Origin: Lysobacterales bacterium
GTDB taxonomy: Bacteria > Pseudomonadota > Gammaproteobacteria > Xanthomonadales > Rhodanobacteraceae
Length of the DNA stretch: 64,000 nucleotides
Reading direction: 5' to 3'
Assembly (NCBI GenBank): GCA_014338185.1
Contig: QUBV01000006.1
Coordinates: forward strand, 16,490 to 80,489
Part shown: positions 18,864-29,857 of the stretch, in pieces
How positions within the stretch are numbered: position 1 is the stretch's first letter
Layout of the letters: every line of letters starts with the position of its first letter
Notes under the pieces: generated by a model
What the model was told of the DNA's origin: nothing
The model's input: the letters and a program-made list of their open reading frames with translations, nothing else
The model's database searches: none
Translations under genes and position numbers: made by a program

Positions 18864-19834
18864 CCGGGCTGGCACCCTGGCAGCAGGAGGCGTGGCGCAG
18901 CCTCACGGCCGCGCTGCAGCAGCAGCGCCTGCATCACGCCTTGCTGTTCGCGGCGCCGGCCGGGCTGGGCAAGCGTGCACTGGTGGAGGCCTTGGCCGCG
19001 GCAGCCCTGTGCGGGCACCCCGACGCCCACGGCCTGGCCTGTGGCGCCTGCCGCGCCTGCGCGCTGGTGGCGGCGGGGTCGCATCCCGACCTCGTGCGGG
19101 TGGGACTGGAGCTGCGCGATGACGGCCGGCCGCGCACCGAGATCACCATCGAGCAGATGCGCGTGCTGGCGCAGCGCCTGGCACTGTCGAGCCAGTTCGG
19201 CGGCCTGCAGCTGGCGCTGGTCGATCCGGCCGACCGCCTCAATGCGAGCGCGGCCAACGGCTTGCTCAAGACGCTGGAGGAGCCGGCCAGCCATACCGTG
19301 ATCGTGCTCGTGGCCGACGATGCCTCGCGCCTGCCGGCGACGATCCGCAGCCGCTGCCAGCGTGTCGACCTGCGCCCGCCGGCCGCAGCCGAGGCGCTGG
19401 ACTGGCTGCGGGGGCAGGGCGTGGCGCCGGCGCTGGCGCAGGAAGCGCTCGCGGCCAGCCTCGGCAATCCCGGGCTCGCGCTGGCGTGGAGCAAGGATGC
19501 GAGCCTGCCGCTGCGCGAGTCCTGCGTACAGGACCTGGCCGCGCTCGCGGCGGGCCGGCGCAGCCCGCTGGAACTGGCCGAGCAATGGGCGGCCGACCGT
19601 CCCGCGCAGCGGCTGTGGTTTGCCGCGGTGCTCGCGCGTGACGAGGCCCGCCGGCGTGCCGATATGACCGCGCCGTCCTTGACCACGCGGGCGGAAATCC
19701 CCAAGCTTGCGGCGTGGTTTGGCCGCGCCAATCGCGCGCGCGGCCTGTTGCTCACCACGTTGCGGATCGACCTGCTGTTGCTCGACCTGCTGCGTGACTG
19801 GCCCCAGCGCGATGCGACACCGGACCGAGGCTGA
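18860..19834 (+). CDS. holB: DNA polymerase III subunit delta prime
   Basis: 324 residues. A P-loop-like [10 protein letters not shown] is at 32-41. Cys51, Cys61, Cys64 and Cys67 form the zinc-binding module typical of clamp-loader subunits. The sensor region [10 protein letters not shown] and the SRCQ motif (RSRCQRVDL) are present. The product is a stator subunit of the clamp loader. It overlaps tmk by 4 bases and is followed by pilZ after 3 bases. Confidence 0.93.
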   Translation: MTGLAPWQQEAWRSLTAALQQQRLHHALLFAAPAGLGKRALVEALAAAALCGHPDAHGLACGACRACALVAAGSHPDLVRVGLELRDDGRPRTEITIEQMRVLAQRLALSSQFGGLQLALVDPADRLNASAANGLLKTLEEPASHTVIVLVADDASRLPATIRSRCQRVDLRPPAAAEALDWLRGQGVAPALAQEALAASLGNPGLALAWSKDASLPLRESCVQDLAALAAGRRSPLELAEQWAADRPAQRLWFAAVLARDEARRRADMTAPSLTTRAEIPKLAAWFGRANRARGLLLTTLRIDLLLLDLLRDWPQRDATPDRG

Positions 19835-19837
19835 ATC

Positions 19838-20203
19838 ATGGCGACACCTGGCAGTGGCGGCGCTCCGCGACAGGGCATCCTTTCGCTGGCGATCAAGGAC
19901 AAGGGCGCGCTGTTCAATGCCTACATGCCGTTCGTGCGTGGCGGCGGCCTGTTCGTGCCGACCTCCAAGCAGTACAACATCGGCGACGAGGTGTTCCTGC
20001 TGCTGTCGCTCATGAACGAGGGCGACCGCCTGCCCGTGGCCGGCCGCGTGGCCTGGATCACGCCCGCGGGTGCGCAGGGCAACCGGGTCGCCGGGATCGG
20101 CGTGCAGTTCAACGAGTCCACCGACGGCGAAGTCGCGCGCACCAAGATCGAATCGATCCTCGCCGGCATCCTCGGCCAGGAGCGGCCGACCCACACGATG
20201 TAG
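19838..20203 (+). CDS. pilZ: type IV pilus assembly protein PilZ
   Basis: 121 residues, a single PilZ domain. The RxxxR and (D/N)xSxxG motifs that bind c-di-GMP are absent; in their place are GILSLAIKDK and a GGGLFVP loop. This is the feature of the original PilZ of Pseudomonas and Xanthomonas, which works in type IV pilus biogenesis (via PilB and FimX) without binding c-di-GMP. Location after holB is the same as in those genomes. Confidence 0.9.
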   Translation: MATPGSGGAPRQGILSLAIKDKGALFNAYMPFVRGGGLFVPTSKQYNIGDEVFLLLSLMNEGDRLPVAGRVAWITPAGAQGNRVAGIGVQFNESTDGEVARTKIESILAGILGQERPTHTM

Positions 20204-20208
20204 GGCCG

Positions 20209-21132
20209 GTGCGCATCCTCGTACTCGGCGCCGGCGCGATCGGCGGCTATTTCGGCGCGCGCCTGCTCGAGCGTGGCGCCGACGTCGAGTTTCTCGTGCG
20301 CCCGGCGCGCGCGGCACGACTGGCCGCCACCGGCCTGCGCGTGGTCTCGGCACACGGCGATTTCGCGCGTCCGGTGCGGGCGCTCACGCGTGCCGACGGC
20401 GCCCGCGACCTCGTGCTCCTCTCGTGCAAGGCCTATGACCTGGACGATGCGATCGCCGCGATCAGACCCGCGGTGGGGCCGCATACGCGGGTGTTGCCGC
20501 TGCTCAACGGGCTGCGCCACCTCGCCGCGCTCGATGCGGCCTTCGGTGCCGCGCGCGTGCTCGGCGGCGTGGCCCACATCTCGGTCACGCTCGATGCCGA
20601 GGGCACGGTCCGGCACCTGGGCAAGCTCGAACGCCTCACCTTCGGCAGCCGCGACCGCGGCGTGCCCGCGCCCGTGCGCAGTGCGCTGCTGGCGCTGGGT
20701 CCGCAGGCGGTCGAGAGCACCGACATCCTCACCGCGATGTGGGACAAGTTCGCGCTCATCGCCACGCTCGCGGGCATGACCTGCCTCATGCGCGCTTCGG
20801 TGGGCGAGATCGTCGCCACCGCCGATGGCGCGGACCTGATCCGGCGCCTGCATGGCGAGTGCTGCGCGGTGGCCGCACGCAGCGGCCACGCCCTGCCGGC
20901 CGCGGCCGTGACGGCGGCCGAGGCGATCCTCACCGGCGCGGGTTCGCCGCTCAAGGCCTCGATGCTGCGTGATCTCGAACACGGTGCGCGCACCGAGGGC
21001 GAGCACATCCTCGGCGACATGCGCGCGCGGGCGGCCGGCTGCGGGCTCGATGCGCCACTGCTCGCGGCCGCGCTCACCCACCTGCGCGTGTACGAGGCCG
21101 CGCGGCGAGCGTCGCACGCCTCAGCCGTGTAA
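20209..21132 (+). CDS. panE: 2-dehydropantoate 2-reductase (ketopantoate reductase) family protein
   Basis: 307 residues. The NADP-binding GAGAIGG is at 7-13, the catalytic Lys region appears as LLSCKAYDLDDA near 69-80, and LNGLRHL supplies the conserved Asn. The segment MWDKFALIATLAGMTCLMR near 180 matches the C-terminal ketopantoate reductase domain. In pantothenate synthesis PanE reduces ketopantoate to pantoate, but this family has many paralogues, so the physiological substrate is not certain. Translation starts at a GTG (20209), 5 bases after the pilZ stop. Confidence 0.8.
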   Translation: MRILVLGAGAIGGYFGARLLERGADVEFLVRPARAARLAATGLRVVSAHGDFARPVRALTRADGARDLVLLSCKAYDLDDAIAAIRPAVGPHTRVLPLLNGLRHLAALDAAFGAARVLGGVAHISVTLDAEGTVRHLGKLERLTFGSRDRGVPAPVRSALLALGPQAVESTDILTAMWDKFALIATLAGMTCLMRASVGEIVATADGADLIRRLHGECCAVAARSGHALPAAAVTAAEAILTGAGSPLKASMLRDLEHGARTEGEHILGDMRARAAGCGLDAPLLAAALTHLRVYEAARRASHASAV

Positions 21133-21181
21133 GCGGCGCTGGCGGTCGCTGCCGCGCGCATCGGTGCGCGTGTCCGCCGCG

Positions 21182-21616
21182 TCAGCGGCTGGCGGCGAGC
21201 GCGTGCTGGCGAATGCGCGCGAGCATCGCGGCCAGGCCGTTGGAGCGCGTGGGCGAGAGGTGGCGCGACAGCCCGATCGAGTCGATGAACTGCGGCTCGG
21301 TGGCGAGGATCTCGCTGGCCGGCCGGTGCGAGTAGACGCGCAGCAGCAGCGCGATGAGTCCGCTCACGATCGACGAATCGCTGGTGGCGCGGAACTCCAG
21401 GCAGTGCGCATCGCCGCTGGCGGCGAGCCACACCTGCGACTGGCAGCCGCTGACCTTGTACGCGTCGGTCTTGAGCTCGTCCGGATACGGCGGCAGCTGG
21501 CGGCCGAGGTCGATCAGGTACTGGTAGCGCTCGGTCCAGTCGCCGAACCAGGCGAACTCATCGGCGATCGCCGCCTGCGCGGCCTGCGCGCTGTCGCTGG
21601 CGGAGGCTTCAGTCAT
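21182..21616 (-). CDS. sufE: cysteine desulfuration protein SufE
   Basis: 144 residues. The sulfur-accepting cysteine is Cys58 in [12 protein letters not shown]. The surrounding [11 protein letters not shown] and [14 protein letters not shown] segments are typical of SufE. It accepts persulfide sulfur from a SufS-type desulfurase for Fe-S cluster assembly. No sufS is adjacent. Its start overlaps the cysS 3' end by 8 bases, giving a cysteine-related cysS-sufE pair. It converges with panE across a 49-base gap. Confidence 0.93.
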   Translation of the reverse strand: MTEASASDSAQAAQAAIADEFAWFGDWTERYQYLIDLGRQLPPYPDELKTDAYKVSGCQSQVWLAASGDAHCLEFRATSDSSIVSGLIALLLRVYSHRPASEILATEPQFIDSIGLSRHLSPTRSNGLAAMLARIRQHALAASR

Positions 21617-23003
21617 CGGGCTTCACCACTTTCCAGCGCGGACCCTGTGCGGTGTCCTCGATCACCACGCCGAGCGCGAGCAGTTCGGCGCGGATGCGGT
21701 CGGCGCTGGCGAAATCGCGCGCCTGCTTGGCCGCCACGCGCGCATCGACGCGGCGCTGGATCTCGGCGGCGTCGAGCGCGGCCGTGCCCAGGTCCTGCTT
21801 GAACCAGTCCTCGGGGTCCTGCTGCAGGATCCCGAGCAGGTCGGCGGCGCCGAGCAGCGCGGCCTTGGCGCGGCGCTGCTCCGCACCGGCTGGCGCACCG
21901 CGCGCCGCGGCGGCGAGGCCGGCGAGGATCGCGAAGGCCTCGGGTGTGTTGAGGTCGTCGCACAGTGCGGCCTCGACCGCGGCGGGCGCGACGCGTTCGC
22001 TGGCGTCCACCGCGACATGGGCGAGGTCGCGCAGCAGCGTGTACCAGCCATCGAGCGTCGCGCGCGCCTGCGCCAGCGCCGCGTCGGACCAGTCCAGCGG
22101 CTGGCGGTAGTGGGCCTTGAGCAGCACCAGGCGCAGCACCTCGCCTGGGTACTGGTCGAGCAGCTCGTGCAGCACCAGCACGTTGCCGAGCGACTTGGAC
22201 ATCTTGCGCCCGTCGAAGGTGAGCATGCCGTTGTGCAGCCAGTAGCGCGCGAACGGCTTGCCGCCATGCGCGCAGGTGCTCTGCGCGATCTCGTTTTCGT
22301 GGTGCGGGAACATGAGGTCGTTGCCACCGGCATGGATGTCGATGGTCTGGCCCAGGTGGGTGGCCGCCATCGCCGAACACTCGATGTGCCAGCCGGGCCG
22401 GCCACGGCCCCAGGGGCTGTCCCAGCCGGGCAGGTCGGGCGTGGAGGGCTTCCACAGTACGAAGTCGGCCGGGTTCTTCTTGTACGGCGCCACCTCGATG
22501 CGCGCGCCCGCGATCATGTCCTCGACCGAGCGCCCCGACAGCGCGCCATAGGCGGGGAAGCTGGCCACGTCGAACAGCACGTGACCGTCCGCGGCATAGG
22601 CGTGGCCGGCGGCGATGAGCCGCTCGCACATTGCGATGATCGGTGCGATGTGCGCCGTGGCATGCGGCGTGAGGTCGGCCGGATCGGCGCCCAGGCGCGC
22701 CATGTCCTCGAGATAGGCCTTGGCGTAGCCGCTGGTGATGACCTCGATCGGCACCCCGGCCTCGCGCGCGGCGGTGTTGATCTTGTCGTCGACGTCGGTG
22801 ATGTTGCGCGCGTAGACGACCTGCGGATAGAGCCGGCGCAGCAGGCGCGCGAGCAGGCCGAACACGACCGGCGGGCGCGCATTGCCGATGTGGACGTAGT
22901 TGTAGACGGTGGGCCCGCACACGTACAGGGTGACCCGCTGCGGATCGAGCGGGACGAATTCCTCGACGCGGCGGGTCAGGCTGTTGTACAGGCGCAGTGG
23001 CAT
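21609..23003 (-). CDS. cysS: cysteinyl-tRNA synthetase
   Basis: 464 residues, the standard size. The class I signature HIGNARP is at 38-44, KMSKS near 265 and the zinc ligands include Cys29 (YVCGPTVYN), the Cys in HIECSAMA, and His residues in the [13 protein letters not shown] region. It charges tRNA-Cys. The ATG at 23003 starts exactly where the family does (LRLYNSLTR). An extended -10 promoter lies about 30 bases upstream. Confidence 0.97.
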   Translation of the reverse strand: MPLRLYNSLTRRVEEFVPLDPQRVTLYVCGPTVYNYVHIGNARPPVVFGLLARLLRRLYPQVVYARNITDVDDKINTAAREAGVPIEVITSGYAKAYLEDMARLGADPADLTPHATAHIAPIIAMCERLIAAGHAYAADGHVLFDVASFPAYGALSGRSVEDMIAGARIEVAPYKKNPADFVLWKPSTPDLPGWDSPWGRGRPGWHIECSAMAATHLGQTIDIHAGGNDLMFPHHENEIAQSTCAHGGKPFARYWLHNGMLTFDGRKMSKSLGNVLVLHELLDQYPGEVLRLVLLKAHYRQPLDWSDAALAQARATLDGWYTLLRDLAHVAVDASERVAPAAVEAALCDDLNTPEAFAILAGLAAAARGAPAGAEQRRAKAALLGAADLLGILQQDPEDWFKQDLGTAALDAAEIQRRVDARVAAKQARDFASADRIRAELLALGVVIEDTAQGPRWKVVKPDD

Positions 23004-23028
23004 CGCAGCTTCCCTGGAAGAACGCGAA

Positions 23029-23037
23029 ATCATAGCA
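23029..23037 (-). promoter_or_regulatory. extended -10 promoter of cysS
   Basis: On the minus strand the sequence reads TGCTATGAT, an extended -10 (TGn plus TATGAT). Transcription would start about 20 bases before the cysS ATG. No -35 hexamer was found. Confidence 0.45.
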
Positions 23038-23197
23038 GTTGCGCCACGGCGGCCCGCCTGCGCGCTGCGGCTACGCGCCGCAGGCACGGGTCGGCCGGCT
23101 TAGGTCGGGGTTCAGCGATTGCGTGCTGAAATCGCCGCCAGCAAGCGTCATAGCCGTCATGCGGGAACGATCCGCAGCGGCCGATGCCGGAGGCGAG

Positions 23198-23731
23198 ATG
23201 AAGGTATTGAGGGTGGCGATCGCACTGCTGCTGGCGGGGACCCAGCCGGCGGTGGCACAGGATCGGGGTTACGTCGACGAGATGGTCAGCAACGCCAAGG
23301 TGGCGTGGGCCGACGTGCTGCGCGTCGATCCGGTGTACGACCGCGTGCGCGGACCCGCGCGCGAGGTGTGCGAGGACGTGCCGACAAGCCATCCCGTCGA
23401 CGAGCGCGGCAATCGCGTGGCCGGCACCGTGATCGGAGCCATCGTCGGCGGCGCGATCGGCAGCACGGTCGGCAAGGGCGACGGCCGCCGCGCCGCCACC
23501 GTGGCCGGCGCGGTGGCCGGTGGCGCGATCGGCAACAGCGTCGCGCGCGGCAACGAGGGCTATTACCAGGGCGTCGAGCGCCATTGCCGCATGGAAGCCG
23601 GCCCGGCCGAGGAACGCATCGTGGCCTACGACGTGCAGTACCGCTATCGCGGCGACGTGTTCATGTCGCGCCTGAACCACGACCCGGGCGATCGCGTGCG
23701 TGTGCGCGTGAGCATCGAGCCGGTCGAGTAG
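23198..23731 (+). CDS. glycine-zipper envelope protein
   Basis: 177 residues with a signal peptide (about 1-23, ending PAVAQ). Two Gly/Ala-rich segments, around residues 80-95 (GTVIGAIVGGAIGSTVG) and 105-120 (AGAVAGGAIGNSVA), form a glycine zipper 2TM domain as in the SlyB/17-kDa antigen group. Cys67 and a Cys in HCRMEAGP could form a disulfide. There is no lipobox. A likely cell-envelope structural protein; no specific role can be given. The AGGCGAG ribosome binding site decides the ATG at 23198 over upstream starts. Confidence 0.8.
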   Translation: MKVLRVAIALLLAGTQPAVAQDRGYVDEMVSNAKVAWADVLRVDPVYDRVRGPAREVCEDVPTSHPVDERGNRVAGTVIGAIVGGAIGSTVGKGDGRRAATVAGAVAGGAIGNSVARGNEGYYQGVERHCRMEAGPAEERIVAYDVQYRYRGDVFMSRLNHDPGDRVRVRVSIEPVE

Positions 23732-23752
23732 GCCGCACCCGCGCCCGTCGTA

Positions 23753-23781
23753 TTGCGCCGCAGCAGTTTTGCCGCTATGGT
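23753..23781 (+). promoter_or_regulatory. promoter of the arginine operon leader
   Basis: TTGCGC at 23753-23758 and TATGGT at 23776-23781, separated by 17 bases. Transcription would start near 23788, leaving a leader of about 285 bases before argF'. Confidence 0.55.
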
Positions 23782-23802
23782 GGCGCCCGTCACCCACGCA
23801 CG

Positions 23803-23922
23803 ATGCCGTCACCCAGCATGAGCCTTCTGGTCGTCCAGCCGCCGATCCTGTCCAGCGCCCGCATGGCCGCTGGCATGACCTCGCGCGCGCGCCGACCGGA
23901 ACCGAGCCATCACGCCGGGTAG
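23803..23922 (+). CDS. possible arginine-operon leader peptide
   Basis: 39 codons from the ATG at 23803 (a second in-frame ATG is at 23818), ending in TAG at 23920-23922. Near the end the peptide reads MTSRARRPEPSHHAG: Arg codons fall at 23884-23886 and 23890-23895, just upstream of the sequence that can pair with the terminator arm. Position between promoter and terminator is that of a leader peptide. Against it, no Shine-Dalgarno sequence is visible and only 4 of 39 residues are Arg. Expression is inferred, not shown. Confidence 0.4.
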   Translation: MPSPSMSLLVVQPPILSSARMAAGMTSRARRPEPSHHAG

Positions 23923-23984
23923 CCGATCGCGCGCTGTCGTTTCGATCTGGAATGCAAAACCCGGCCCTCGCGCCGGGTTTTTTT
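23914..23984 (+). promoter_or_regulatory. candidate transcription attenuator upstream of argF'
   Basis: The terminator stem is AAAACCCGGC (23956-23965) / GCCGGGTTTT (23972-23981) with a 6-base loop and further T residues. A second GCCGGGT at 23914-23920, in the last codons of the leader ORF, is complementary to ACCCGGC at 23959-23965 and could form a competing antiterminator. The two structures are mutually exclusive, the layout of a ribosome-controlled attenuator. The terminator itself is clear; its control by arginine is inferred. Confidence 0.6.
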
Positions 23985-24073
23985 GTGGTTTTTTGCAGGT
24001 GCGCGACCTGTTTCGCGCGAACGATGCGGCAGCCGGCGACGGCTGCCTGCCTGGCACATGGCGGAGCCTGACG

Positions 24074-25093
24074 ATGCGGCATTTCCTCTCCACCCAGGAC
24101 TGGTCACGCGACGAACTGGATGCACTGCTGGCGCAGGCGGCCGCGTTCAAGCGCACGCCGGCCGGCACCCAGCTCGCGGGCAAGTCGATCGCGCTGCTGT
24201 TCTTCAATCCCTCGATGCGCACGCGCACGAGCTTCGAACTGGGCGCGTTCCAGCTCGGCGGCCACGCGATCGTGCTGCAGCCGGGCAAGGATGCCTGGCC
24301 GATCGAGTTCGAGCTGGGCGCGGTGATGGACGGCGAGGCCGAGGAGCACGTGGCCGAGGTCGCGCGCGTGCTGTCGCGCTATGTCGACCTGATCGGCGTG
24401 CGCGCGTTTCCCAAGTTCCGGGACTGGAGCGTCGACCGCGAGGATCGCGTGATCCAAGCCTTCGCGCGTCACGCGCGCGTGCCGGTGATCAACATGGAGA
24501 CGATCACCCACCCGATGCAGGAACTGGCCCACATCCTCGCGCTGCAGCAGCATTTCGGCACCAGCGACCTGCGCGGACGCAAGTACGTGCTCACCTGGAC
24601 CTACCATCCCCGGCCGCTCAACACCGCGGTGGCCAATTCGGCGCTGCAGATCGCCACGCGCTACGGCATGGACGTGACCTTGCTGTGCCCGACGCCCGAG
24701 TACCTGCTCGATGCGCGCTACATGGAGCACGCGCGGCGCAACGTCGCCGCACACGGCGGCTCGCTGTCGATCAGCCACGACCCACAGGCCGCCTATCGCG
24801 GCGCGCACGTGGTGTACGCCAAGAGCTGGGGCGCGCTGGCATATTTCGGCCGCTGGGAGCAGGAGCAGCCGATCCGTGACGCGCACCGGCATTTCATCGT
24901 CGACGAAGCCAAGATGGCGCTGACCGACCATGGCGTGTTCAGCCACTGCCTGCCGCTGCGGCGCAACGTCAAGGCCACCGACGCGGTCATGGACGCGGCC
25001 TCTTGCATCGCCATCGACGAGGCCGAGAACCGCCTGCACGTGCAGAAGGCGGTGATGGCCAGCCTCGCCGCGCAGCCACGCGGCGCGGCCTGA
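24074..25093 (+). CDS. argF': N-acetylornithine carbamoyltransferase
   Basis: 339 residues. The carbamoyl phosphate motif is SMRTRTSFE near residue 48. The segments ending [11 protein letters not shown] near 78 and the extended proline-rich loop [15 protein letters not shown] near 295 are those of acetylornithine carbamoyltransferase as characterised in Xanthomonas campestris, not of ornithine carbamoyltransferase. It makes N-acetylcitrulline from N-acetylornithine and carbamoyl phosphate. The ATG at 24074 gives the family N-terminus. First structural gene of the arg operon. Confidence 0.92.
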   Translation: MRHFLSTQDWSRDELDALLAQAAAFKRTPAGTQLAGKSIALLFFNPSMRTRTSFELGAFQLGGHAIVLQPGKDAWPIEFELGAVMDGEAEEHVAEVARVLSRYVDLIGVRAFPKFRDWSVDREDRVIQAFARHARVPVINMETITHPMQELAHILALQQHFGTSDLRGRKYVLTWTYHPRPLNTAVANSALQIATRYGMDVTLLCPTPEYLLDARYMEHARRNVAAHGGSLSISHDPQAAYRGAHVVYAKSWGALAYFGRWEQEQPIRDAHRHFIVDEAKMALTDHGVFSHCLPLRRNVKATDAVMDAASCIAIDEAENRLHVQKAVMASLAAQPRGAA

Positions 25094-25143
25094 CACCGCA
25101 TCCGCACCCATCGACCCCACCGCCCACCGCGCAGGAATCCAGC

Positions 25144-26361
25144 ATGTCCGCCCACGCCTCCAACGGTCCCATCGTGCTCGCCTTTTCGGGCGGCCTCGAC
25201 ACCAGCTTCTGCGTGCCCTGGCTCAAGGAGCGTGGCTGGGAAGTGCACACGGTGTTCGCCGACACCGGCGGCGTCGATGCCGACGAACGCGCCTACATCG
25301 AACGCCGCGCGCAGGAACTGGGCGTGGCTTCGCACCGCACGATCGACGGCGGGCCCGCGCTGTGGCAGCACTTCGTCAAGCCGTTCGTGTGGGCGGGCGA
25401 GGGCTACCAGGGCCAGTATCCGCTGCTGGTGTCGGACCGCTACCTCATCGTGGACGCCGCGCTCGCGCGCGCGGCGCAGCTGGGCACGCGGGCGATCGCG
25501 CATGGCTGCACCGGCATGGGCAATGACCAGGTGCGCTTCGACCTCGCGGTCAAGGCGCAGGGCGAGTACACGATCGTGGCGCCGATCCGCGAGATCCAGA
25601 AGGAGCACACCCACACGCGCGCCTATGAGCAGCAGTACCTGGAGCAGCGCGGCTTCGAGGTGCGTGCCAAGCAGAAGGCCTACACCATCAACGAGAACCT
25701 GCTCGGCCTGACGCTGTCGGGCGGCGAGATCGACCGCTGGCAGGCGCCGGGCGCGGGCGCGGCGGGGTGGTGCCGGCCGCGCGAGCAGTGGCCGACCGCA
25801 CCGCTGCAGCTGCGTCTGCGCTTCGTGCACGGCGAGGCGGTCGCGCTCGACGGCGAGGCACTGCCCGGGCCGGCGCTGCTGGCCCGCCTCAATGGGTTGT
25901 TGGCCGCCTACGGCGTGGGCCGCGGCATCTACACCGGCGACACCACGATCGGCCTCAAGGGGCGCATCATTTTCGAGGCGCCCGGCCTCATCGCCCTGCT
26001 CACCGCGCATCGCGCGCTCGAGGAATCGGTGCTGACCAAGCAGCAGAACCGCTTCAAGCCCGAGGTTGCGCGCAAGTGGATCGAGCTGGTCTACGAGGGC
26101 TTCTTCCACGATCCGCTCAAGGCCGACCTCGAGGCATTCCTTGCCTCGAACCAGCGCATGGTCAACGGCGAGGTGGTGCTGCACAGCCATGGCGGCAGTG
26201 TCGGCGCGATCGCGGTCGAATCCCCGCACCTGCTCCACGCCAAGGGCGCCACCTACGCCCAGTCGGCCGACTGGGGCGTGGCCGAGGCCGAGGGTTTCAT
26301 CAAGCTCTACGGCATGAGCTCGACGCTGTGGGCGCAGGTCAACGCCGGCGACGCGACATGA
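25144..26361 (+). CDS. argG: argininosuccinate synthase
   Basis: 405 residues. The PP-loop motif [10 protein letters not shown] is near residues 13-22; [14 protein letters not shown] and the [14 protein letters not shown] segment are family motifs. It joins citrulline and aspartate with ATP. An AGGAA ribosome binding site precedes the ATG. Its stop overlaps the argE' start (ATGA). Confidence 0.95.
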   Translation: MSAHASNGPIVLAFSGGLDTSFCVPWLKERGWEVHTVFADTGGVDADERAYIERRAQELGVASHRTIDGGPALWQHFVKPFVWAGEGYQGQYPLLVSDRYLIVDAALARAAQLGTRAIAHGCTGMGNDQVRFDLAVKAQGEYTIVAPIREIQKEHTHTRAYEQQYLEQRGFEVRAKQKAYTINENLLGLTLSGGEIDRWQAPGAGAAGWCRPREQWPTAPLQLRLRFVHGEAVALDGEALPGPALLARLNGLLAAYGVGRGIYTGDTTIGLKGRIIFEAPGLIALLTAHRALEESVLTKQQNRFKPEVARKWIELVYEGFFHDPLKADLEAFLASNQRMVNGEVVLHSHGGSVGAIAVESPHLLHAKGATYAQSADWGVAEAEGFIKLYGMSSTLWAQVNAGDAT

Positions 26362-27455
26362 GCGAACTGCTCACCGCCACGCTCGACCACCTGCGCGCGC
26401 TGGTGGCGTTCGATACGCGCAATCCGCCGCGCGCGATCGACGGCGGCGGCATCTTCGCTTACCTGCGCGCGAACCTGCGCGGCTTCGACTGCGAGCTGCA
26501 CGACCACGGCGCGGGCGCGGTCAGCCTGCTCGCGCGGCGCGGGCGGCCGCGCATCCTGTTCAACGTGCACCTGGATACGGTGCCGGACTCGCCGCACTGG
26601 AGCGCCGACCCGTTTGCGCTGCGCGTGGACGGCACGCGTGCGCTGGGCCTGGGCGCCTGCGACATCAAGGGCGCCGCGGCGGGCCTGCTGGCCGCGGCGC
26701 AAGCCAGCGCGGGGGATGCCGCGTTCCTGTTCACGAGCGACGAGGAGGCCAACGATGCACGCTGCATCGCGGCGTTCCTGCGCCAACAACACGATTACGA
26801 CGCGGTGATCGTGGCCGAGCCCACCTGCGCCAAGGCCGTGCTCGCCCATCGCGGCATCAGCTCGCTGCTCGTCGGCTTCGCCGGTCGCGCCGGCCATGCC
26901 TCGGCCGCGCAGCAGGCCGGCGACAGCGCGGTGCACCAGGCCGTGTGCTGGGGCGCGCGCGCGCTCGGGCTCGCGGCCGGCTTCGCCGACGAGCAGTTCG
27001 GCGACCTGCGCGGACTGCGTTTCAACATCGGCCGCATCGAAGGCGGCATCAAGGCCAACGTGATCGCGCCCGAGGCCGAACTGCGCCTGGGCATGCGGCC
27101 GCTGCCGTCGATGGATGTCGACGCGCTGCTCGCCCGGCTGCGCGACTGCGCCGAGGTCGTGCCCGCGCGCCTGGTCGAGACCTTCCGCGGACCATCCTTG
27201 CCCGCGGGCGCGCCGGCGCAGGCTGAGGCGCGGCGCGAGGCTGCGCAGCGCGTGGCGACATCGCTGGCGCTGCCGCTCGGCGCCGCCGTGGACTTCTGGA
27301 CCGAGGCCGCCCTGTTTTCGCAGGCCGGACTCACCGCCTTCGTGTATGGCCCGGGCGACATCGCCCAGGCGCACAGCGCCGACGAGTGGGTCGCGCTGGA
27401 GCAACTCGAACAATACGCCCGCACCTGCCACCGCCTGCTGGAGACCCGATCATGA
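26358..27455 (+). CDS. argE': N-acetylcitrulline deacetylase (M20 family)
   Basis: 365 residues. M20 metallopeptidase residues are visible: HLD with His71 and Asp73, Asp102 in ACDIKG, the Glu129-Glu130 pair in SDEE, and AEPT near 154. In xanthomonads with argF', this enzyme removes the acetyl group from N-acetylcitrulline to give citrulline; acetylornithine deacetylase is the alternative, and the neighbouring argF' favours acetylcitrulline. It overlaps argG by 4 bases. Confidence 0.88.
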   Translation: MSELLTATLDHLRALVAFDTRNPPRAIDGGGIFAYLRANLRGFDCELHDHGAGAVSLLARRGRPRILFNVHLDTVPDSPHWSADPFALRVDGTRALGLGACDIKGAAAGLLAAAQASAGDAAFLFTSDEEANDARCIAAFLRQQHDYDAVIVAEPTCAKAVLAHRGISSLLVGFAGRAGHASAAQQAGDSAVHQAVCWGARALGLAAGFADEQFGDLRGLRFNIGRIEGGIKANVIAPEAELRLGMRPLPSMDVDALLARLRDCAEVVPARLVETFRGPSLPAGAPAQAEARREAAQRVATSLALPLGAAVDFWTEAALFSQAGLTAFVYGPGDIAQAHSADEWVALEQLEQYARTCHRLLETRS

Positions 27456-27541
27456 ACCTGCAATCCGTGCTTGCCACGCTCGACCAGGCCCTCGCCGTCC
27501 GCCGCGACGATCGGGGGTCGCTTCCGATCCGCACATGCTGA
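27452..27541 (+). CDS. 29-codon ORF coupled to argE'
   Basis: ATG at 27452 overlaps the argE' stop (ATGA). The peptide starts [20 protein letters not shown] and ends at TGA 27539-27541, 13 bases before the argA/B start. It has no recognisable relative. It may be a true microprotein, a spacer that keeps ribosomes running toward argA/B, or the remnant of a longer gene. Its overlap is the only evidence that it is translated. Confidence 0.3.
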   Translation: MNLQSVLATLDQALAVRRDDRGSLPIRTC

Positions 27542-27554
27542 GCGGCCGCTGACG

Positions 27555-28909
27555 ATGACCGACCTGCGCCTCACCATCCTGCGCCTGCTGTCCAACATGG
27601 CCAGCACCAAGGAGATCCAGCAGTACCTCAAGCGCTTCTCGCAGCTCGATGCCGCGCGCTTTGCCGTGGTCAAGGTCGGTGGCGCGGTGCTGCGCGACGA
27701 GCTCGAGGCGCTGGTGTCTTCGCTCGCGTTCCTGCAGCAGGTCGGACTCACGCCGATCGTGGTGCATGGCGCGGGCCCGCAACTGGATGAGCGCATGCAG
27801 GCGGCCGGGATCCAGAAGCGCACCGTCGACAACCTGCGCGTGACCGATGCCGCAGTGCTCGCGATCGTGCGCCAGGTGATGCGCGAGGAGAACCTCAAGC
27901 TGGTCGAGGCCTTGCAGGCCCAGGGCGTGCGCGCGACCGCGATCCAGTCGGGCGTGTTCGAAGCCGAGTTCCTCGACCGCGACGTGTACGGCCTGGTCGG
28001 CCGCGTGGTGCGCGTGGACACCGATGGCATCCAGGCCGCGATCAAGGTCGGCTCCATCCCCGTGATCGCCTCGCTGGCCGAGACGCGTGAGGGGCAGATC
28101 GTCAACGTCAATGCCGACTTCGCCGCCAACGAGCTGGTGCAGGTGCTGCAGCCGTACAAGATCGTGTTTCTGACCGGCACCGGCGGCCTGCTCGACGAGC
28201 ACGGCAAGGTCATCGATTCGATCAACCTGTCCACCGAGTACGAGCACCTGCTCGCCCAGCCGTGGCTGGGTGGCGGCATGCGCGTCAAGCTCGAACAGAT
28301 CAAGGACCTGCTCGATGGTCTGCCGCCCTCGTCGTCGGTGTCGATCACACGCCCGGCCGAGCTGGCCAAGGAGCTGTTCACGCACAAGGGGTCGGGCACG
28401 CTGGTGCGGCGCGGCGAACGCGTGCTGCGCGTGCAGGACTGGGCCGCGCTCGACCTCGCGCGCCTGCGTGGGCTCATCGAGTCGGCCTTCGGCCGCGAAC
28501 TCGTGCCCGACTACTTCGAGCGCACCCGCCTGCTGCGCGCCTACGTGAGCGAGAACTACCGCGCGGCTGTGATCCTCGTCGAAGCCGGCGGCCAGGTGTA
28601 CCTGGACAAGTTCGCGGTGCTCGACGAGGCGCAGGGCGAGGGCCTGGGCCGCGCGGTATGGCAGGTCATGCGCGAGGAGACGTCGTCGCTGTTCTGGCGT
28701 TCGCGCCACGGCAATGCGATCAATGCGTTCTACTACGGCGAGAGCGATGGCTGCCTGCGCCTGCCGCGCTGGCGCGTGTTCTGGTACGGGCTGGGCGATT
28801 TCACCGCGATCCAGCGCTGCGTCGCACTGGGCGAGGCGCGCCCGGCCACGCTGCTGGATGCGCCCGCGGCCGCGGTCAGGACCCATGCCGGGGAGGCAGT
28901 GCGCGAGCC

Positions 28910-28913
<4 letters not shown>
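27555..28913 (+). CDS. argA/B: bifunctional N-acetylglutamate synthase/kinase
   Basis: 452 residues. The first 300 form an amino acid kinase domain: [11 protein letters not shown] near 37-47, [11 protein letters not shown] near 72-82, and the nucleotide region [10 protein letters not shown]. The C-terminal 150 residues form a GNAT domain of the vertebrate-like NAGS type ([38 protein letters not shown]). In Xanthomonas such fusions catalyse both the acetylation and the phosphorylation of glutamate, the first two steps of the pathway. An alternative start is the ATG at 27597. It overlaps argC by 4 bases. Confidence 0.92.

Positions 28914-29849
<936 letters not shown>

Positions 29850-29857
<8 letters not shown>

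Noticed and set aside
19838..20203. PilZ as a c-di-GMP receptor
   Set aside because: The RxxxR and D/NxSxxG ligand motifs are missing.
24074..25093. Ordinary ornithine carbamoyltransferase
   Set aside because: The loop CLPLRRN and the long DAWPIEF segment match acetylornithine carbamoyltransferase, and the adjacent M20 deacetylase fits that route.
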